A stretch of DNA of 64,000 nucleotides from Bacteroidales bacterium. GTDB lineage: Bacteria > Bacteroidota > Bacteroidia > Bacteroidales > UBA932. The notes under the pieces are model-generated. The model did no database searches, was not told where the DNA came from, and worked only from the letters and a program-made list of their open reading frames with translations. Location: positions 99,382 through 163,381 of the forward strand of contig JAEESO010000003.1 in assembly GCA_016286385.1 (NCBI GenBank), given 5' to 3'. The translations under genes and the position numbers were made by a program. Of this stretch, positions 35,112 to 44,970 are shown piece by piece. The first letter of the stretch is position 1. Every line of letters begins with the position of its first letter.

Positions 35112-36179
35112 ATGAGAAAAAGCAGAGTAATCATCAGCATCGCAGCTGCGGCAGTATGTCTTATTGGGCTTGCCGGTTGCACTAAAGATTTATCTGGCAA
35201 GAGAATCCGTTTCCGTGCCAGTACGCGCCCTGAGGCCCCTGTCACCAAGACAGCATACAGTGGAGAAACCTACAACGCTTCCAGCAAGGTCTATGAACGC
35301 ATAGACTGGGTGGACGGAGACAGAATAGTTCTTGCCATGAAGAACAACGACGTAAGCATGGTCTCCCAGGAGTATTCCGTGAACACTATCTCCGTGGCTG
35401 GTGTGAACAGCAAGACGGACCTGGAACCCTATGGAGCAGAGCGTGGTCTAGAATGGGGCACCGGCACACACGATTTCTGGGCCGCTTATCCCGCTTCCAA
35501 GGTTACGGTTGGTAACCACAGGATGTCGGCAACCATACCTTCTTCCCAGATCGTAAGATACAGCAGCAAGGCCAACAATGTTTCCATTTTCAGGGCCGAC
35601 ATGTCTGATGCCTTCATGGTAGCCGGCCTGCAGAGTCCTCAGGAAGAGGATGGCATCAACCTGGATTTCTATCCTGCATTTACCGCCTTCGAGTTCACAG
35701 TTGGTGCCAACGACAACACCACCATCACAAGTTTTGAGATGGAAACCAGCACCTATGAGACCGAAACCGCCAATTATGTACCCCTTGCAGGTGTTTCAAC
35801 GGCCACTTTCGATGCCGCCAGCAATATGTCTTTCACATACAGCGGAACCGGTACCCTGAGCAATACCATAGGAGTTGTCTTCCACGACGACAAAGATGCT
35901 CCCTACAATCCCATTATTTCCACCACGGCGTCCTTGAATTTCAAGGTGTTCGCCCTGCCTTTGGAAATCACAGGACTAAGGATCACCTTCAATCTGAGCG
36001 ATGGCACCAGCAAATCCCTTCGCCTCAAGCAGAACGGTAACTGGATCACTTTCCCCGCAGCTGCAAAGATTCAGATTTCAGGACTTGCAGTTCCCGGAGC
36101 CGTCTGGTATATCAATTTCGATTATCCCCGAAAGGAACAGTGGATTGTACATCCGGACATTGAAATCGGCGTAGAATAA
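35112..36179 (+). CDS. Fimbrillin family lipoprotein
   Basis: 355 residues with a lipoprotein signal (lipobox LAGC, near residue 20). After a short linker comes VTKTAYSGE, then RIDWVDGDRIVLAM, HDFWAAYPASKV and a central AFEFTVGAND...ITSFEMET, the typical fimbrillin series of strands in Bacteroidales (fimbrillin-like family with 'W..gD.i'). It ends without a long C-terminal extension. First structural gene after the small leader ORF; probably a fimbrial subunit processed and exported through the lipoprotein route. Confidence 0.75.
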   Translation: MRKSRVIISIAAAAVCLIGLAGCTKDLSGKRIRFRASTRPEAPVTKTAYSGETYNASSKVYERIDWVDGDRIVLAMKNNDVSMVSQEYSVNTISVAGVNSKTDLEPYGAERGLEWGTGTHDFWAAYPASKVTVGNHRMSATIPSSQIVRYSSKANNVSIFRADMSDAFMVAGLQSPQEEDGINLDFYPAFTAFEFTVGANDNTTITSFEMETSTYETETANYVPLAGVSTATFDAASNMSFTYSGTGTLSNTIGVVFHDDKDAPYNPIISTTASLNFKVFALPLEITGLRITFNLSDGTSKSLRLKQNGNWITFPAAAKIQISGLAVPGAVWYINFDYPRKEQWIVHPDIEIGVE

Positions 36180-36198
36180 CAGATAGGAGAAGACAAAG

Positions 36199-37668
36199 AT
36201 GACAAATAAGCTCAATACAATACTTATTCCGGCCCTGATGGTGCTTCTGGCAGTGCCCGCCTGCAGCCGCATTGAGAATGCTCCCAAAGCAGCAGAGAAA
36301 GAGGGAATACGCTTTGCCGCGCCCATGCAGACAAAGGCTACCGATGCCGTGAACACCACCAGCGTTTTCCAGGTCAGAGACTGGTACAATAACACCCAAT
36401 ACCACATCAACAACACCCTCAGGTGGAATGCCACCGAATCCAAGTGGGTCTATGGTACCACGGCAAATTATGAATGGACAGGCGGAAACCACCTTTTCTT
36501 CAGCTGGCTGGAGCACAACGAAAACTACAGCACCTCCGCTTTCTTCGGCACCGGCCTCAATGCCAGCGGCAATACGCTCACTATTCCGGCGAAAGCCCTC
36601 AGCACATCCACCCAGCAGTACGACTTCATGTACTCAAACCCCGTGAGCCGCAACACTTCCGGCAACGACTACTCGGATGTTCCCCTGGTGTTCAACCACC
36701 TCTTTGCCCAGGTTGCAATGTCCTTCCAGATATCCAACCAGACCCCGGACGGAGAACAGCCCATATATCTTCACGGAGTATATCTGAACGACAACTTCAT
36801 CAACGAGAAGGAAACCGTTATCACTTTCAACGATGACGGAACGGCCGATGTATCTTTCAACAATGCGGCACATAACGGTGCTTTTTCCGCAAGGACAGAT
36901 TTCGGCGGTATGAGTTACGGTAAGGGGGCAACTCCCGTGGATGTCCTCTCACAGCAGCAGTCCACCACCAAGGATTTCTACTATTTCTGGCCAGCGACGG
37001 AAACCGAACTCCACAATGTCATTGAAGTTATCTATCAGATTTCCGGAGAAACGGATCCCATCACCGGTGATCCCCTTATCCGTCATTCTCACCTCTCTTT
37101 CCCCAAGGGTACAAACTGGAAGGGCGGCCACACGTATTCCTATACCGTTACATATATGGGCGGTATCTTCAAAGTAGAAGAATCCGTCCTTCCCTGGAAC
37201 TATACGGAACTTTCGGCAGGAGCAGAAGACCAGTCCGCCATGGCAAGCTGGATAGGTTGGGATTCCTCCACCTGCACTATCAGTGGCCGCAATATCACCT
37301 TTAAGACAGATACTCAGGGAAGGCTTATGCCCATCCACGGAATGTTCAAGATATTCTCGCCCACCCGGTGCACATACCACATCAACCTGTCGCAGAACGT
37401 GACTAAATACTCATTTGCACACGATTTCGGAAGCGGCATTGTTGACACAAGTACCGGCACCATCGGAACTAACTCCGGCGATATCCATCCCGGCGTAACC
37501 ATCGACTTCTTCATTACCGCCCGCGACGAAGACCGTCCGGCAGCTGGCCAGCCTTCCATAACGGCAGACCTCAGTTTCTCTGTACAGGCTTCCGGCGGCC
37601 GTGAATTCTCCCTGGACTCCGAACTCCAGAGAGACGGTGCCTATACAATTATTATCCCCAGCATGTAG
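36199..37668 (+). CDS. Mfa-like fimbrillin family lipoprotein
   Basis: 489 residues; signal with lipobox PACS (Cys about 17), then MQTKATDAVNTTSVFQVRDWYN. The region LRWNATESKWVYGTTANYEWTGGNHLFFSWL, followed by DFMYSNP and VPLVFNHLFAQVAMSFQI, is the core signature of the Mfa-like (PF13149) family: yW, y.f, and a FxH.lAkv-like strand. The C-terminal ~150 residues (SWIGWDSSTCTIS onward) are longer than in a minimal fimbrillin. Likely a stalk or accessory subunit of the second fimbria. Confidence 0.82.
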   Translation: MTNKLNTILIPALMVLLAVPACSRIENAPKAAEKEGIRFAAPMQTKATDAVNTTSVFQVRDWYNNTQYHINNTLRWNATESKWVYGTTANYEWTGGNHLFFSWLEHNENYSTSAFFGTGLNASGNTLTIPAKALSTSTQQYDFMYSNPVSRNTSGNDYSDVPLVFNHLFAQVAMSFQISNQTPDGEQPIYLHGVYLNDNFINEKETVITFNDDGTADVSFNNAAHNGAFSARTDFGGMSYGKGATPVDVLSQQQSTTKDFYYFWPATETELHNVIEVIYQISGETDPITGDPLIRHSHLSFPKGTNWKGGHTYSYTVTYMGGIFKVEESVLPWNYTELSAGAEDQSAMASWIGWDSSTCTISGRNITFKTDTQGRLMPIHGMFKIFSPTRCTYHINLSQNVTKYSFAHDFGSGIVDTSTGTIGTNSGDIHPGVTIDFFITARDEDRPAAGQPSITADLSFSVQASGGREFSLDSELQRDGAYTIIIPSM

Positions 37669-37674
37669 TGTGAT

Positions 37675-39987
37675 ATGAAAAAGTCAATCATCATAACAGC
37701 AGCTTTTGCAGCGCTTCTTTCAATCGCCGCGTGCCAGCGTGTACCGGAGCCCGGGCAGGCAGTTTCAAGTGAAAGCGGAATCCGCCTCACTTTTACCTGC
37801 GGAGATATCAGCACCAAGGCGGACAAGCCCGGCGTGGGCAACGAAAACCTTATCAAAACGCTGGATGTTTTCCTGTTCAACGGCGTCGATCCGGAATATA
37901 AGCATCACTGGCGTTTCTCACCCGAGATTGAATCCAACTTCACCTGCTTTATCCAGGCAGCGGTTATCTTGAACGATACCTATAAAGTATTCTCTATTGC
38001 AAACTATCCCGGCCCGGAAAGCGATTTCATTATCAGCGGTGTGGAGGCTACTATGAGTCAGCTCAATTTGCTTGCTCTGAAAGAGTCTTCCCACCGTACA
38101 TTCACTGCCGAAGCCGGCGGCAACATCATGCCTGCCGCAGACAAAGACCTCTGCCTTGTCATGACAGGCATTGCAGAGAATATCCATGTAGCCGTTGTGC
38201 CTGGCCAGACTCTGGTAGGTAACGCTTCCGTGGATCTTAAGCGCATCTCCGCCAAGGTTACAATGGACTTTTACCTTAAGGATGAGGTCCATCATGACAA
38301 AGGCCACGTCACTGAAATCTGGACTCCGCTCACCGAAGGCAGCAATATCCGAGTGTATCTTTGCAACGGCACAACGGAAGCCCTCGTGGGAGGCATCGAC
38401 ACCAATCATTCGTACTTCGATTATTTCCCCAACATCGACAACACAACCATACCTGGAAAGACCGATTTCTCCACCGCTTTTTCCAGCGCATCGTTCTATA
38501 CCTATCCGGAAAGCTGGACATATGGTTCGGCCGCCGAGCCTTACCTCAAGCTAATTGTGCCCTGGAAGCTTTCCCGTACCACTTCCGGAATAGTGCAGGA
38601 ATCGCAGAAGGAGTTTTATTATAAGGTAATGCTTCCCACCAACGCCTTTGAGAGCAATAACTGGTATCACCTTGTTCTGGACGTCACCCAGCTGGGCGGC
38701 GATGCCGATGACGAGGCCGTGAACGTCCCCTGCGGATATCAGGTCCTGGACTGGAGAACAGGAAACGGTATTACCTCCTCCATGTCTCCCGGTTACTACC
38801 TGGATGTGAACGTACCTGATCCTATGGATATAAAGTTCTACGGCAACACACTGGATATCCCGTATTTTGCCAGCGGCGCCGTTTCCATCCGCAGCAAACA
38901 ACTGGATTATGAGGATTACAGTTCCGGCGCACACATGACCTTGGATCCGGGCACAGACGTTGCCAAAGCCGCCGAGGGCGATTATATCCATATCAGCCAT
39001 ACGCTGGACTACGATTTCACAGGAACAACCTATGACGTGTCGCCTTACACATATACCATAGTCCTGCAACTTTCAAATGATAACATTGGGCAGTATGACA
39101 AAACCTTGAAGGTTACGCAGTATCCGCCGCTGTATATTACAAATATCAATACGGTAAACGACGACGACAGCAAGCCCAACGTGTATATTAATGGAAGATC
39201 AACCACAACTAGCAGAATAAATGTTTGGGACAATTCCGGTCAATCTACTACAGGAAACATTACATCTACTTATCAACCTCATTATTTAGGCTCTATAAGC
39301 CCTAATAATACGGCTGTAGGTACACCTGTAGATCTGAATGCCAATAATCAGAACCCTAACATCTATTCTGTTACCACCACTATTCTTAAATTCACGCCTT
39401 TGGCAAACGGCGTGGAATTTCCCACTGTGCTTGGAGATCCCCGCGGCCCCGCCACCGATGAATACAGTTCCGTTTTGAACGGGGGTGATGCAGGTGATCC
39501 ACTGACCCAATACCGTCCTGCGGCAGAAAATACTCAGAACGTAATTTCGCCCAAATTCATCTCTGCCTCCTCTTACGGAAAAACTCTTCCTGTGACTTAC
39601 GAGGGAGCAAAGAAGAGATGCGCCGCTTATCAGGAGTATGGATATCCCGCCGGACGATGGCGCATCCCCACAGAAGCAGAGATTCTTTTCCTGCAGAAGT
39701 TGAATACCGACAGTAAAATCCCTTCGCTTTTCAACCCAAGCACCACAAACGGATATTGGGCAGCAGGGGCACTTCTTTATGTAAAGGATGGCTCTGGTAA
39801 CGACTTATTCGTAGACCTTTCAGGAGTTACAGCTAATACCGGTTCTGTTGGTTATACCGTTGGATCAAATACGTATACCAGTTATGTCCGCTGCGTCTAC
39901 GATACCTGGTATTGGGGAGACACTCATTCCACCTATACTAATAGCAGATGGCTTGGATACAAGACCGGCCTCAATGACACATTTTGA
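37675..39987 (+). CDS. Fimbrial tip-like lipoprotein with C-terminal lectin-like domain
   Basis: 770 residues, lipobox AAC (about residue 20), then DISTKADKPG and LIKTLDVFLFNG, resembling Mfa2/DUF4906 fimbrial proteins. Residues about 640-770 carry KRCAAYQEYGYPAGRWRIPT, EAEILFLQKLN, GYWAAGALLYVK and YVRCVYDTWYW, a FISUMP/C-type-lectin-like module with a Cys pair. The DNA between about 39170 and 39400 is markedly AT-rich and encodes a low-complexity Asn/Thr/Ser linker (TTTSRINVWDN..., PNNTAVGTP), unlike its flanks. It is probably a tip or accessory adhesin. Confidence 0.65.
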   Translation: MKKSIIITAAFAALLSIAACQRVPEPGQAVSSESGIRLTFTCGDISTKADKPGVGNENLIKTLDVFLFNGVDPEYKHHWRFSPEIESNFTCFIQAAVILNDTYKVFSIANYPGPESDFIISGVEATMSQLNLLALKESSHRTFTAEAGGNIMPAADKDLCLVMTGIAENIHVAVVPGQTLVGNASVDLKRISAKVTMDFYLKDEVHHDKGHVTEIWTPLTEGSNIRVYLCNGTTEALVGGIDTNHSYFDYFPNIDNTTIPGKTDFSTAFSSASFYTYPESWTYGSAAEPYLKLIVPWKLSRTTSGIVQESQKEFYYKVMLPTNAFESNNWYHLVLDVTQLGGDADDEAVNVPCGYQVLDWRTGNGITSSMSPGYYLDVNVPDPMDIKFYGNTLDIPYFASGAVSIRSKQLDYEDYSSGAHMTLDPGTDVAKAAEGDYIHISHTLDYDFTGTTYDVSPYTYTIVLQLSNDNIGQYDKTLKVTQYPPLYITNINTVNDDDSKPNVYINGRSTTTSRINVWDNSGQSTTGNITSTYQPHYLGSISPNNTAVGTPVDLNANNQNPNIYSVTTTILKFTPLANGVEFPTVLGDPRGPATDEYSSVLNGGDAGDPLTQYRPAAENTQNVISPKFISASSYGKTLPVTYEGAKKRCAAYQEYGYPAGRWRIPTEAEILFLQKLNTDSKIPSLFNPSTTNGYWAAGALLYVKDGSGNDLFVDLSGVTANTGSVGYTVGSNTYTSYVRCVYDTWYWGDTHSTYTNSRWLGYKTGLNDTF

Positions 39988-39993
39988 TGAGAT

Positions 39994-42900
39994 ATGAAAA
40001 AGATTTACGCTATATTTTCTGTCTTTCTTGTGCTTGCTTCCGTGTCCTGTACACGTGAGGAGCCGGTATCCATAGCCAATTTTGAAAATGAGGGCGCAAC
40101 CGTTCCCGTTGTTCTCTCTTTCCAGAATCCTCTGGTTCTTCAGGCCGATACCAAGGCCGAGATTGGAATGGAAATGGGGGTACAGCCGGCAATAAGCAGC
40201 ATCCATGTTGCCGTTTTCGGTACCGACCGTTACTTGAAAGACTATGTAAGCGCGTATCCCTGCGATTCGCAGGGCAATCCCCTCAGCGGAGGCTTTGCAT
40301 CGCAGAATGCGACATCGGCCTACTTCCTTGCCCGTCTTCCCATTTCTTCCAAAGAACGCGTGCTCCATATCATTGCAAACGGTCCGTCATCCCTGCCGTT
40401 CAATGCATATGAGAACGATATTATGCAGAACATGACGGTTACCGACGGCAACGGTGCATATTGGCAGCGAATCATTATGCCCGCCGGTATCAATGTTGTG
40501 GAAACTGACGGAAACGCTGAACAGACCCCCGACGGAGAATATATACCCACTCCCGAAACTGTTGCAGCCCTTAGTGGCCTCAAACTTATCCGCAACTTCG
40601 CAAGCGTTACCGTTAATGAAAATGCGGCCAACTTCGAGATTGTTTCTTATACCCTCTGCAACATGCCACGCAGTGGCGCAGTTGCCATGTATAGCACCAA
40701 CCACGGCGACTGGGTACCCGGCTATACAGATCCGAGCCTCACACTGTCCAATTACATCTACAGTTATGACGGGAAAAACTATCTGGGCTTCCCTGCGAAT
40801 CCGGATATCGACACCAATGTCCCCACAACTGTGGATGCATTCAACGCACCTGGTGTATCCGTCGGCCCGGGCGAACCTATATATGTATATGAGAGGGCAG
40901 TCACCACCGACAATCCTCCTTTCATCCTGATGGCGGCACGTTATGTCGATAGCGGCACTCCGGATTCATCAACACCCATCCACTACTACCGCCTGGACCT
41001 TGCTCTTGAAAGCGGCTATTTCCCCATTTACAGGAATTTTACATATGGTATCAACATCTCCGATGTATCGGTGGATGGTTACGAGAATATCTCCGATGCT
41101 TTGGGCCATAACAGCGGTAGCAACTTCTCAGTATCACTGGATACCCGCACTCTTCCCGATATTTCCAACGGTATTGTCCGTCTGTATATAGAGCAGCCCA
41201 ACTTCGACTGGGTATACAGCACCGACACCAAGAGTTTCTGGTACAAGTTCCTGCTGAACAGCGCCACCAGCGGCAACCTTAACGGGGACGTTACGGTAAC
41301 TGAAAAAGACGGAGGAAATGCCCTGGCTTCTTTCAGTGTGGCCACCTCCGACGGCGCAAACGACCAACGTTCCGTAAGCTATACTCTGAATGAGCCCAAC
41401 GGGACATCCACACTATCTTCCACCCTGCAGCTTGTGGGAACTTACAACGACGGCACAGATACCTACAGGCTTGTCCGTATGGTAACTATCCGTGTGTTTA
41501 ACGCCAAGGAGATACATCCTTCTCTTTCTCCCGCTACGGTTGCGGACGAGGAGGGGCAGCTTACAACCCTTAGCATTCCTCTTCCCTGGGACCTTCAGGC
41601 GTCCATGTTCCCTATGGAAATCCTGATTGAGGACAGCGCCAAGGCATTGAATCCTGCGTCCAATGAAAATATGCCTGTGAAAACCACCGGTATAGAGAAT
41701 CTGGACGAGCCCTTCAAGTCGCTTTCCGGAAACAATCAGTCTTCTTACTGCTTTGTCCGAACCCTCAACTGGTCTGAATACCAGCGCCTGAAGAACAATG
41801 CAGAGCTTTCGGGCAGTGACGATATTATCCTCACCTGCGATTTCGAGACCACCAAGGCTTTCTCCTCTTCTACGGTGTATGTCTATAACAAGTATTTCGC
41901 CACTGATGCTTCCGGTGTAACCACCGCCCAGACAACTCTCTACGGAGATCCGGACAACAATATCACGCCTAACCGTCAGAATGTATCCGGCACCTCTGCA
42001 ACCGTAAAGGTGAAATCTACCGGAGACTGGGTGCTTAACATCGCAATGGCTAACGGCGGTGTGGCAGCCGGTGCATCCCTCAGCCCTTCCAGCGGCAGTT
42101 CAACCACCGGTCAGAATGTTACCGTTACCCTCCCTGAGAACGTGACCGAAAACGCGATACGCTATAAGCTTACGCTCACGAACACTTCATCCAGCCTTAC
42201 CCGTACGGCCTACATTACCCAGGAAGGCATCATGATGAAGCTGACATCGGCAATCACTACTGTCGATAACGGAGCCAACACGGTGACCGTAACAGTTGAG
42301 TCCGGCACCAGTTATGTCCTTGAGGTTATTGATCCCAACGGAACTGTACTTTCTACCTCCGAGACATATTCTGCCACATCCGGTCCTACGGATCGTCAGG
42401 TGAATATCCCGCAGAACACCACAAACCACGAGCGCAAGTTCACGGTGCGTGCACGCAACCTTATCAGTACTGTTTGGGAAGACATAATCATCACCCAGGA
42501 GGCAGGCTTGGTAAGAGTTAATTCTGCAAACGATGAAGTCCGTATGACGGCAACTACCGCTACCGTGAATGTGGCCTGTAGTTTCGCTACTGTCCTTAAG
42601 GCTTACGTTCAGGGTAATGACACGCCCATCTACACGGCTGATATCGCCGCAACCACCGGTCGCGATGAAACAATCACCGGCATTCCTGCAAATACTTCAG
42701 GTGCAAGCCGTCACATCATCGTGAACCTGTGTGACACCACTACCGGAGATGTCCTCGCAACCAAGACTTTGACTCAGCTTGGCGTGCCGGATATCAAGCT
42801 CACCACGTCCAATGCCAACATTGGCAACACTACCACATCGGCATCTATCAATGTGGATTCCGAGGCGGCTTGGACATTGACTGTGGACGGTACCCTCAGC

Positions 42901-44049
42901 GGCGCCAGCGTGTCACCTGCAAGCGGCTCCGCCGGCGCAACCAATGCGGTTACCCTCACAGTCCCTGTGAACAACAGGCTGCAACCTCAGACATATACCG
43001 TCACGGGTGACAACGGTTCTCACACGAATTCCGTAACCGTCACCCAGGCTGCCGGTACCGCTACGCTGAGTATTGTGGACAGCAATATCTGGATGACCGC
43101 TACATCGGCAAACGTAAATGTATCCTCCAGCTTCGCAACTGTCCTGAAGGTATATGTTCCCGGAACAACCGATCCTGTCTTCACAAAGAACGTGGCGGCA
43201 GCCGGAGTCCATGGAGAAACTCTCACCGTGCCGGCAAACAATACCGGAGCAACCCGCTCCATCAGGGTTGACCTTTGCAACGAGGATGGCGTTGTTGTGG
43301 CCACCGGTAACATAAGCCAGGCCGGAACTCCCGCCTTCTCGCTCACCGCAAGCGCCGCATCGGTGATCGGTAATGCTACCACTACCACGCTCACGCTGGT
43401 ATCCGAGCTTCCTTGCGACCTCTCAGTGGAAGGCGACGGTTCACCTACCGTTTCCACTCCTCTTGGCACTAGCGGTGTCTCAACAGGCACCTCCGGAACC
43501 ACCATCACGCTCACCATGCCCGTCAACTACACAACCAGTGACGTGACATTCACCGTGAAGGCTTCCAGGGCCGGCTATGCCGATGAGTCCGTAGCAATTA
43601 CCCACAGGAGGGCGAAGGTGAATAATGGTTCTGTGACCTTTGATACCGGAAACGGATCAAGCGGCCAGTTCATGTCCAGTACCAGCGCAACCAGCGGTAA
43701 TGTTACGGCTACGTTCAGTGCTATTAACCAATATGCAGCCAATGGCACTCTCGGGTTTGGCGCTCGAGACTACACCACAGTCACAAACGGTACTACACTC
43801 ACCATCAATACGGCTTCTATCCCTAACCGGAAGGCCCTTACCGGATTGTCGCTGACATTCTCAGGCAACAATTACACTTCTACAAGTGTGACGGTCCAGG
43901 GAACTTCAGCCGCCACTACAAGTACTACCGCAACAAGCTGGACTGGTGAGGATACAGCCAATCAAACTGTGTTTGCATTGTCAAGAAACAACAATAACCT
44001 GAGAGTGACCGGATTCACAGTTTCCTATCAATACTACTCTTGGGAATAG
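39994..44049 (+). CDS. Giant repeat adhesin lipoprotein of the fimbrial operon
   Basis: 1351 residues. A lipobox (SVSC) and DTKAEIGMEMG are followed by an N-terminal DUF4906-like region (about 1-640: SSIHVAVFGTDRYLKDYV, LKLIRNFASVTVN). Then come six consecutive ~90-residue beta-sandwich modules ending in [IVL]-[TS]-[QH], at about residues 652-745, 746-838, 839-930, 931-1021, 1022-1111 and 1112-1206, with BACON-like features. Modules 3 and 5 are close relatives (both have MTAT.A.VNV.(C/S)SFATVLK.YV). A 145-residue C-terminal domain follows. The layout suggests a long stalk presenting a binding domain at the fimbrial tip. Last gene of the operon, followed by a strong terminator. Confidence 0.7.
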   Translation: MKKIYAIFSVFLVLASVSCTREEPVSIANFENEGATVPVVLSFQNPLVLQADTKAEIGMEMGVQPAISSIHVAVFGTDRYLKDYVSAYPCDSQGNPLSGGFASQNATSAYFLARLPISSKERVLHIIANGPSSLPFNAYENDIMQNMTVTDGNGAYWQRIIMPAGINVVETDGNAEQTPDGEYIPTPETVAALSGLKLIRNFASVTVNENAANFEIVSYTLCNMPRSGAVAMYSTNHGDWVPGYTDPSLTLSNYIYSYDGKNYLGFPANPDIDTNVPTTVDAFNAPGVSVGPGEPIYVYERAVTTDNPPFILMAARYVDSGTPDSSTPIHYYRLDLALESGYFPIYRNFTYGINISDVSVDGYENISDALGHNSGSNFSVSLDTRTLPDISNGIVRLYIEQPNFDWVYSTDTKSFWYKFLLNSATSGNLNGDVTVTEKDGGNALASFSVATSDGANDQRSVSYTLNEPNGTSTLSSTLQLVGTYNDGTDTYRLVRMVTIRVFNAKEIHPSLSPATVADEEGQLTTLSIPLPWDLQASMFPMEILIEDSAKALNPASNENMPVKTTGIENLDEPFKSLSGNNQSSYCFVRTLNWSEYQRLKNNAELSGSDDIILTCDFETTKAFSSSTVYVYNKYFATDASGVTTAQTTLYGDPDNNITPNRQNVSGTSATVKVKSTGDWVLNIAMANGGVAAGASLSPSSGSSTTGQNVTVTLPENVTENAIRYKLTLTNTSSSLTRTAYITQEGIMMKLTSAITTVDNGANTVTVTVESGTSYVLEVIDPNGTVLSTSETYSATSGPTDRQVNIPQNTTNHERKFTVRARNLISTVWEDIIITQEAGLVRVNSANDEVRMTATTATVNVACSFATVLKAYVQGNDTPIYTADIAATTGRDETITGIPANTSGASRHIIVNLCDTTTGDVLATKTLTQLGVPDIKLTTSNANIGNTTTSASINVDSEAAWTLTVDGTLSGASVSPASGSAGATNAVTLTVPVNNRLQPQTYTVTGDNGSHTNSVTVTQAAGTATLSIVDSNIWMTATSANVNVSSSFATVLKVYVPGTTDPVFTKNVAAAGVHGETLTVPANNTGATRSIRVDLCNEDGVVVATGNISQAGTPAFSLTASAASVIGNATTTTLTLVSELPCDLSVEGDGSPTVSTPLGTSGVSTGTSGTTITLTMPVNYTTSDVTFTVKASRAGYADESVAITHRRAKVNNGSVTFDTGNGSSGQFMSSTSATSGNVTATFSAINQYAANGTLGFGARDYTTVTNGTTLTINTASIPNRKALTGLSLTFSGNNYTSTSVTVQGTSAATTSTTATSWTGEDTANQTVFALSRNNNNLRVTGFTVSYQYYSWE

Positions 44050-44059
44050 TTTAAAGACT

Positions 44060-44088
44060 GAGCTGACCAAAAAGGTCAGCTCCGTTTT
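44060..44088 (+). terminator. Terminator of the second fimbrial operon
   Basis: GAGCTGACC and GGTCAGCTC (9-bp perfect stem, 5-nt AAAAA loop) are followed by CGTTTTTC, 10 nt after the adhesin stop codon. Confidence 0.85.
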
Positions 44089-44146
44089 TCTTGTGATCCC
44101 TTCCCGTCCGGAAAAACAGCCAAAATCCAGGATGGAAGGGGCACAA

Positions 44147-44184
44147 ACAAGAAAGGGATTGGCGTTTGCCAATCCCTTTCTTGT
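44147..44184 (-). terminator. Perfect 17-bp hairpin downstream of tRNA-Arg
   Basis: ACAAGAAAGGGATTGGC (44147-44163) and its exact complement (44168-44184) surround a 4-nt loop, directly abutting the tRNA-Arg 3' end. On the minus strand it is followed by a weak T-rich stretch. It probably ends the yceD-rpmF-tRNA transcript and may define the tRNA 3' end. Confidence 0.6.
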
Positions 44185-44255
44185 AGCCCCACGAGGAATC
44201 GAACCTCGATTTAAAGTTTAGGAAACTTCCGTTCTATCCGTTGAACTATGAGGCC
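44184..44255 (-). tRNA. tRNA-Arg (anticodon CCT)
   Basis: On the minus strand the sequence folds as a cloverleaf: acceptor GGCCTCA/TGGGGCT (G1-U72 wobble), D-stem GTTC/GAAC, anticodon stem GAAGT/ACTTT with loop TTCCTAA (anticodon CCT, reads AGG), T-arm CGAGG-TTCGATT-CCTCG and discriminator A. The CCA end is not encoded. It lies 19 bp downstream of rpmF on the same strand and is probably co-transcribed with it. Confidence 0.93.
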
Positions 44256-44274
44256 ATCACGTAAAAAAGAGCTC

Positions 44275-44457
44275 TTACTCAGCGCTCTTTTCGATGATCT
44301 GACGACCACGATAGTAGCCGCACTCTGGGCATACACGGTGATACATCACTGTGGCTCCGCAGTTGGGGCAAACGCTCAGAGTGGGAACGGGAGCGAAGTC
44401 GTGGGTACGACGCTTATCTCTTCTCTGCTTTGAGATTTTGTGTTTAGGATGTGCCAT
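44275..44457 (-). CDS. rpmF: 50S ribosomal protein L32
   Basis: A 60-residue protein starting MAHPKHKISKQRRDKRRTH and holding the zinc ribbon CPNCG...CPECGYYRGR, so this is the Cys-plus form. It is a component of the large ribosomal subunit. It follows the YceD (DUF177) gene by 19 bp, the classic bacterial arrangement in which yceD and rpmF are co-transcribed. Confidence 0.97.
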   Translation of the reverse strand: MAHPKHKISKQRRDKRRTHDFAPVPTLSVCPNCGATVMYHRVCPECGYYRGRQIIEKSAE

Positions 44458-44476
44458 TGTTTATAATTTTAATTGT

Positions 44477-44947
44477 TTATTTGTCTTTAAAAAGTCCTTT
44501 CAGAGCTGCAAACGGGCTGTTCTTGGTGCCAGCCTCCTCGTTCACCTGCTCACTCTGGCCCAGGAACCGGACGGTGTCCGGGTTGCACTGCCCTTCAGGA
44601 TGCACCCTTTGCAGGGGCATTGCCAGACAGATGTAATCATACACCTCCTGGCTCAGATCCCATTCGATTTCCACCGTTCCCGGTTTGAAAACCTCCTGTG
44701 GATTCTCATCCACCGGAATCTGAAGCGGTTCCAGGCAGCGGTCACACTGGACTGTAACGCTTCCTTTGAGTGTGACGTCCGCCTCTACTTTTTGCGAACC
44801 CTCCTTTGTCACTCTCACTTCCACGTTCACGTTTGCGTCCAGGATTTCCTGATTGCCAAACATTTGAAAGAACTCTGTGCCTGCCGTAAAGCGGAATTTC
44901 CGCTCACCGGCAGCCCAACCGTTCAAGGGTATTATGATTGTACACAT
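44477..44947 (-). CDS. DUF177 family protein (YceD-like)
   Basis: 156 residues with the DUF177 features: an acidic beta-rich start, then VTLKGSVTVQCDRCLEPLQIPVD with the CxxC pair and EVYDYICLAMPLQRVHPEG. Family members lie just upstream of rpmF in most bacteria and have been linked to 23S rRNA or L32 assembly. A good -7 box lies 23 nt upstream of the ATG. Confidence 0.88.
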   Translation of the reverse strand: MCTIIIPLNGWAAGERKFRFTAGTEFFQMFGNQEILDANVNVEVRVTKEGSQKVEADVTLKGSVTVQCDRCLEPLQIPVDENPQEVFKPGTVEIEWDLSQEVYDYICLAMPLQRVHPEGQCNPDTVRFLGQSEQVNEEAGTKNSPFAALKGLFKDK

Positions 44948-44970
44948 TACCTCAAAAACTGATTAAGGGG

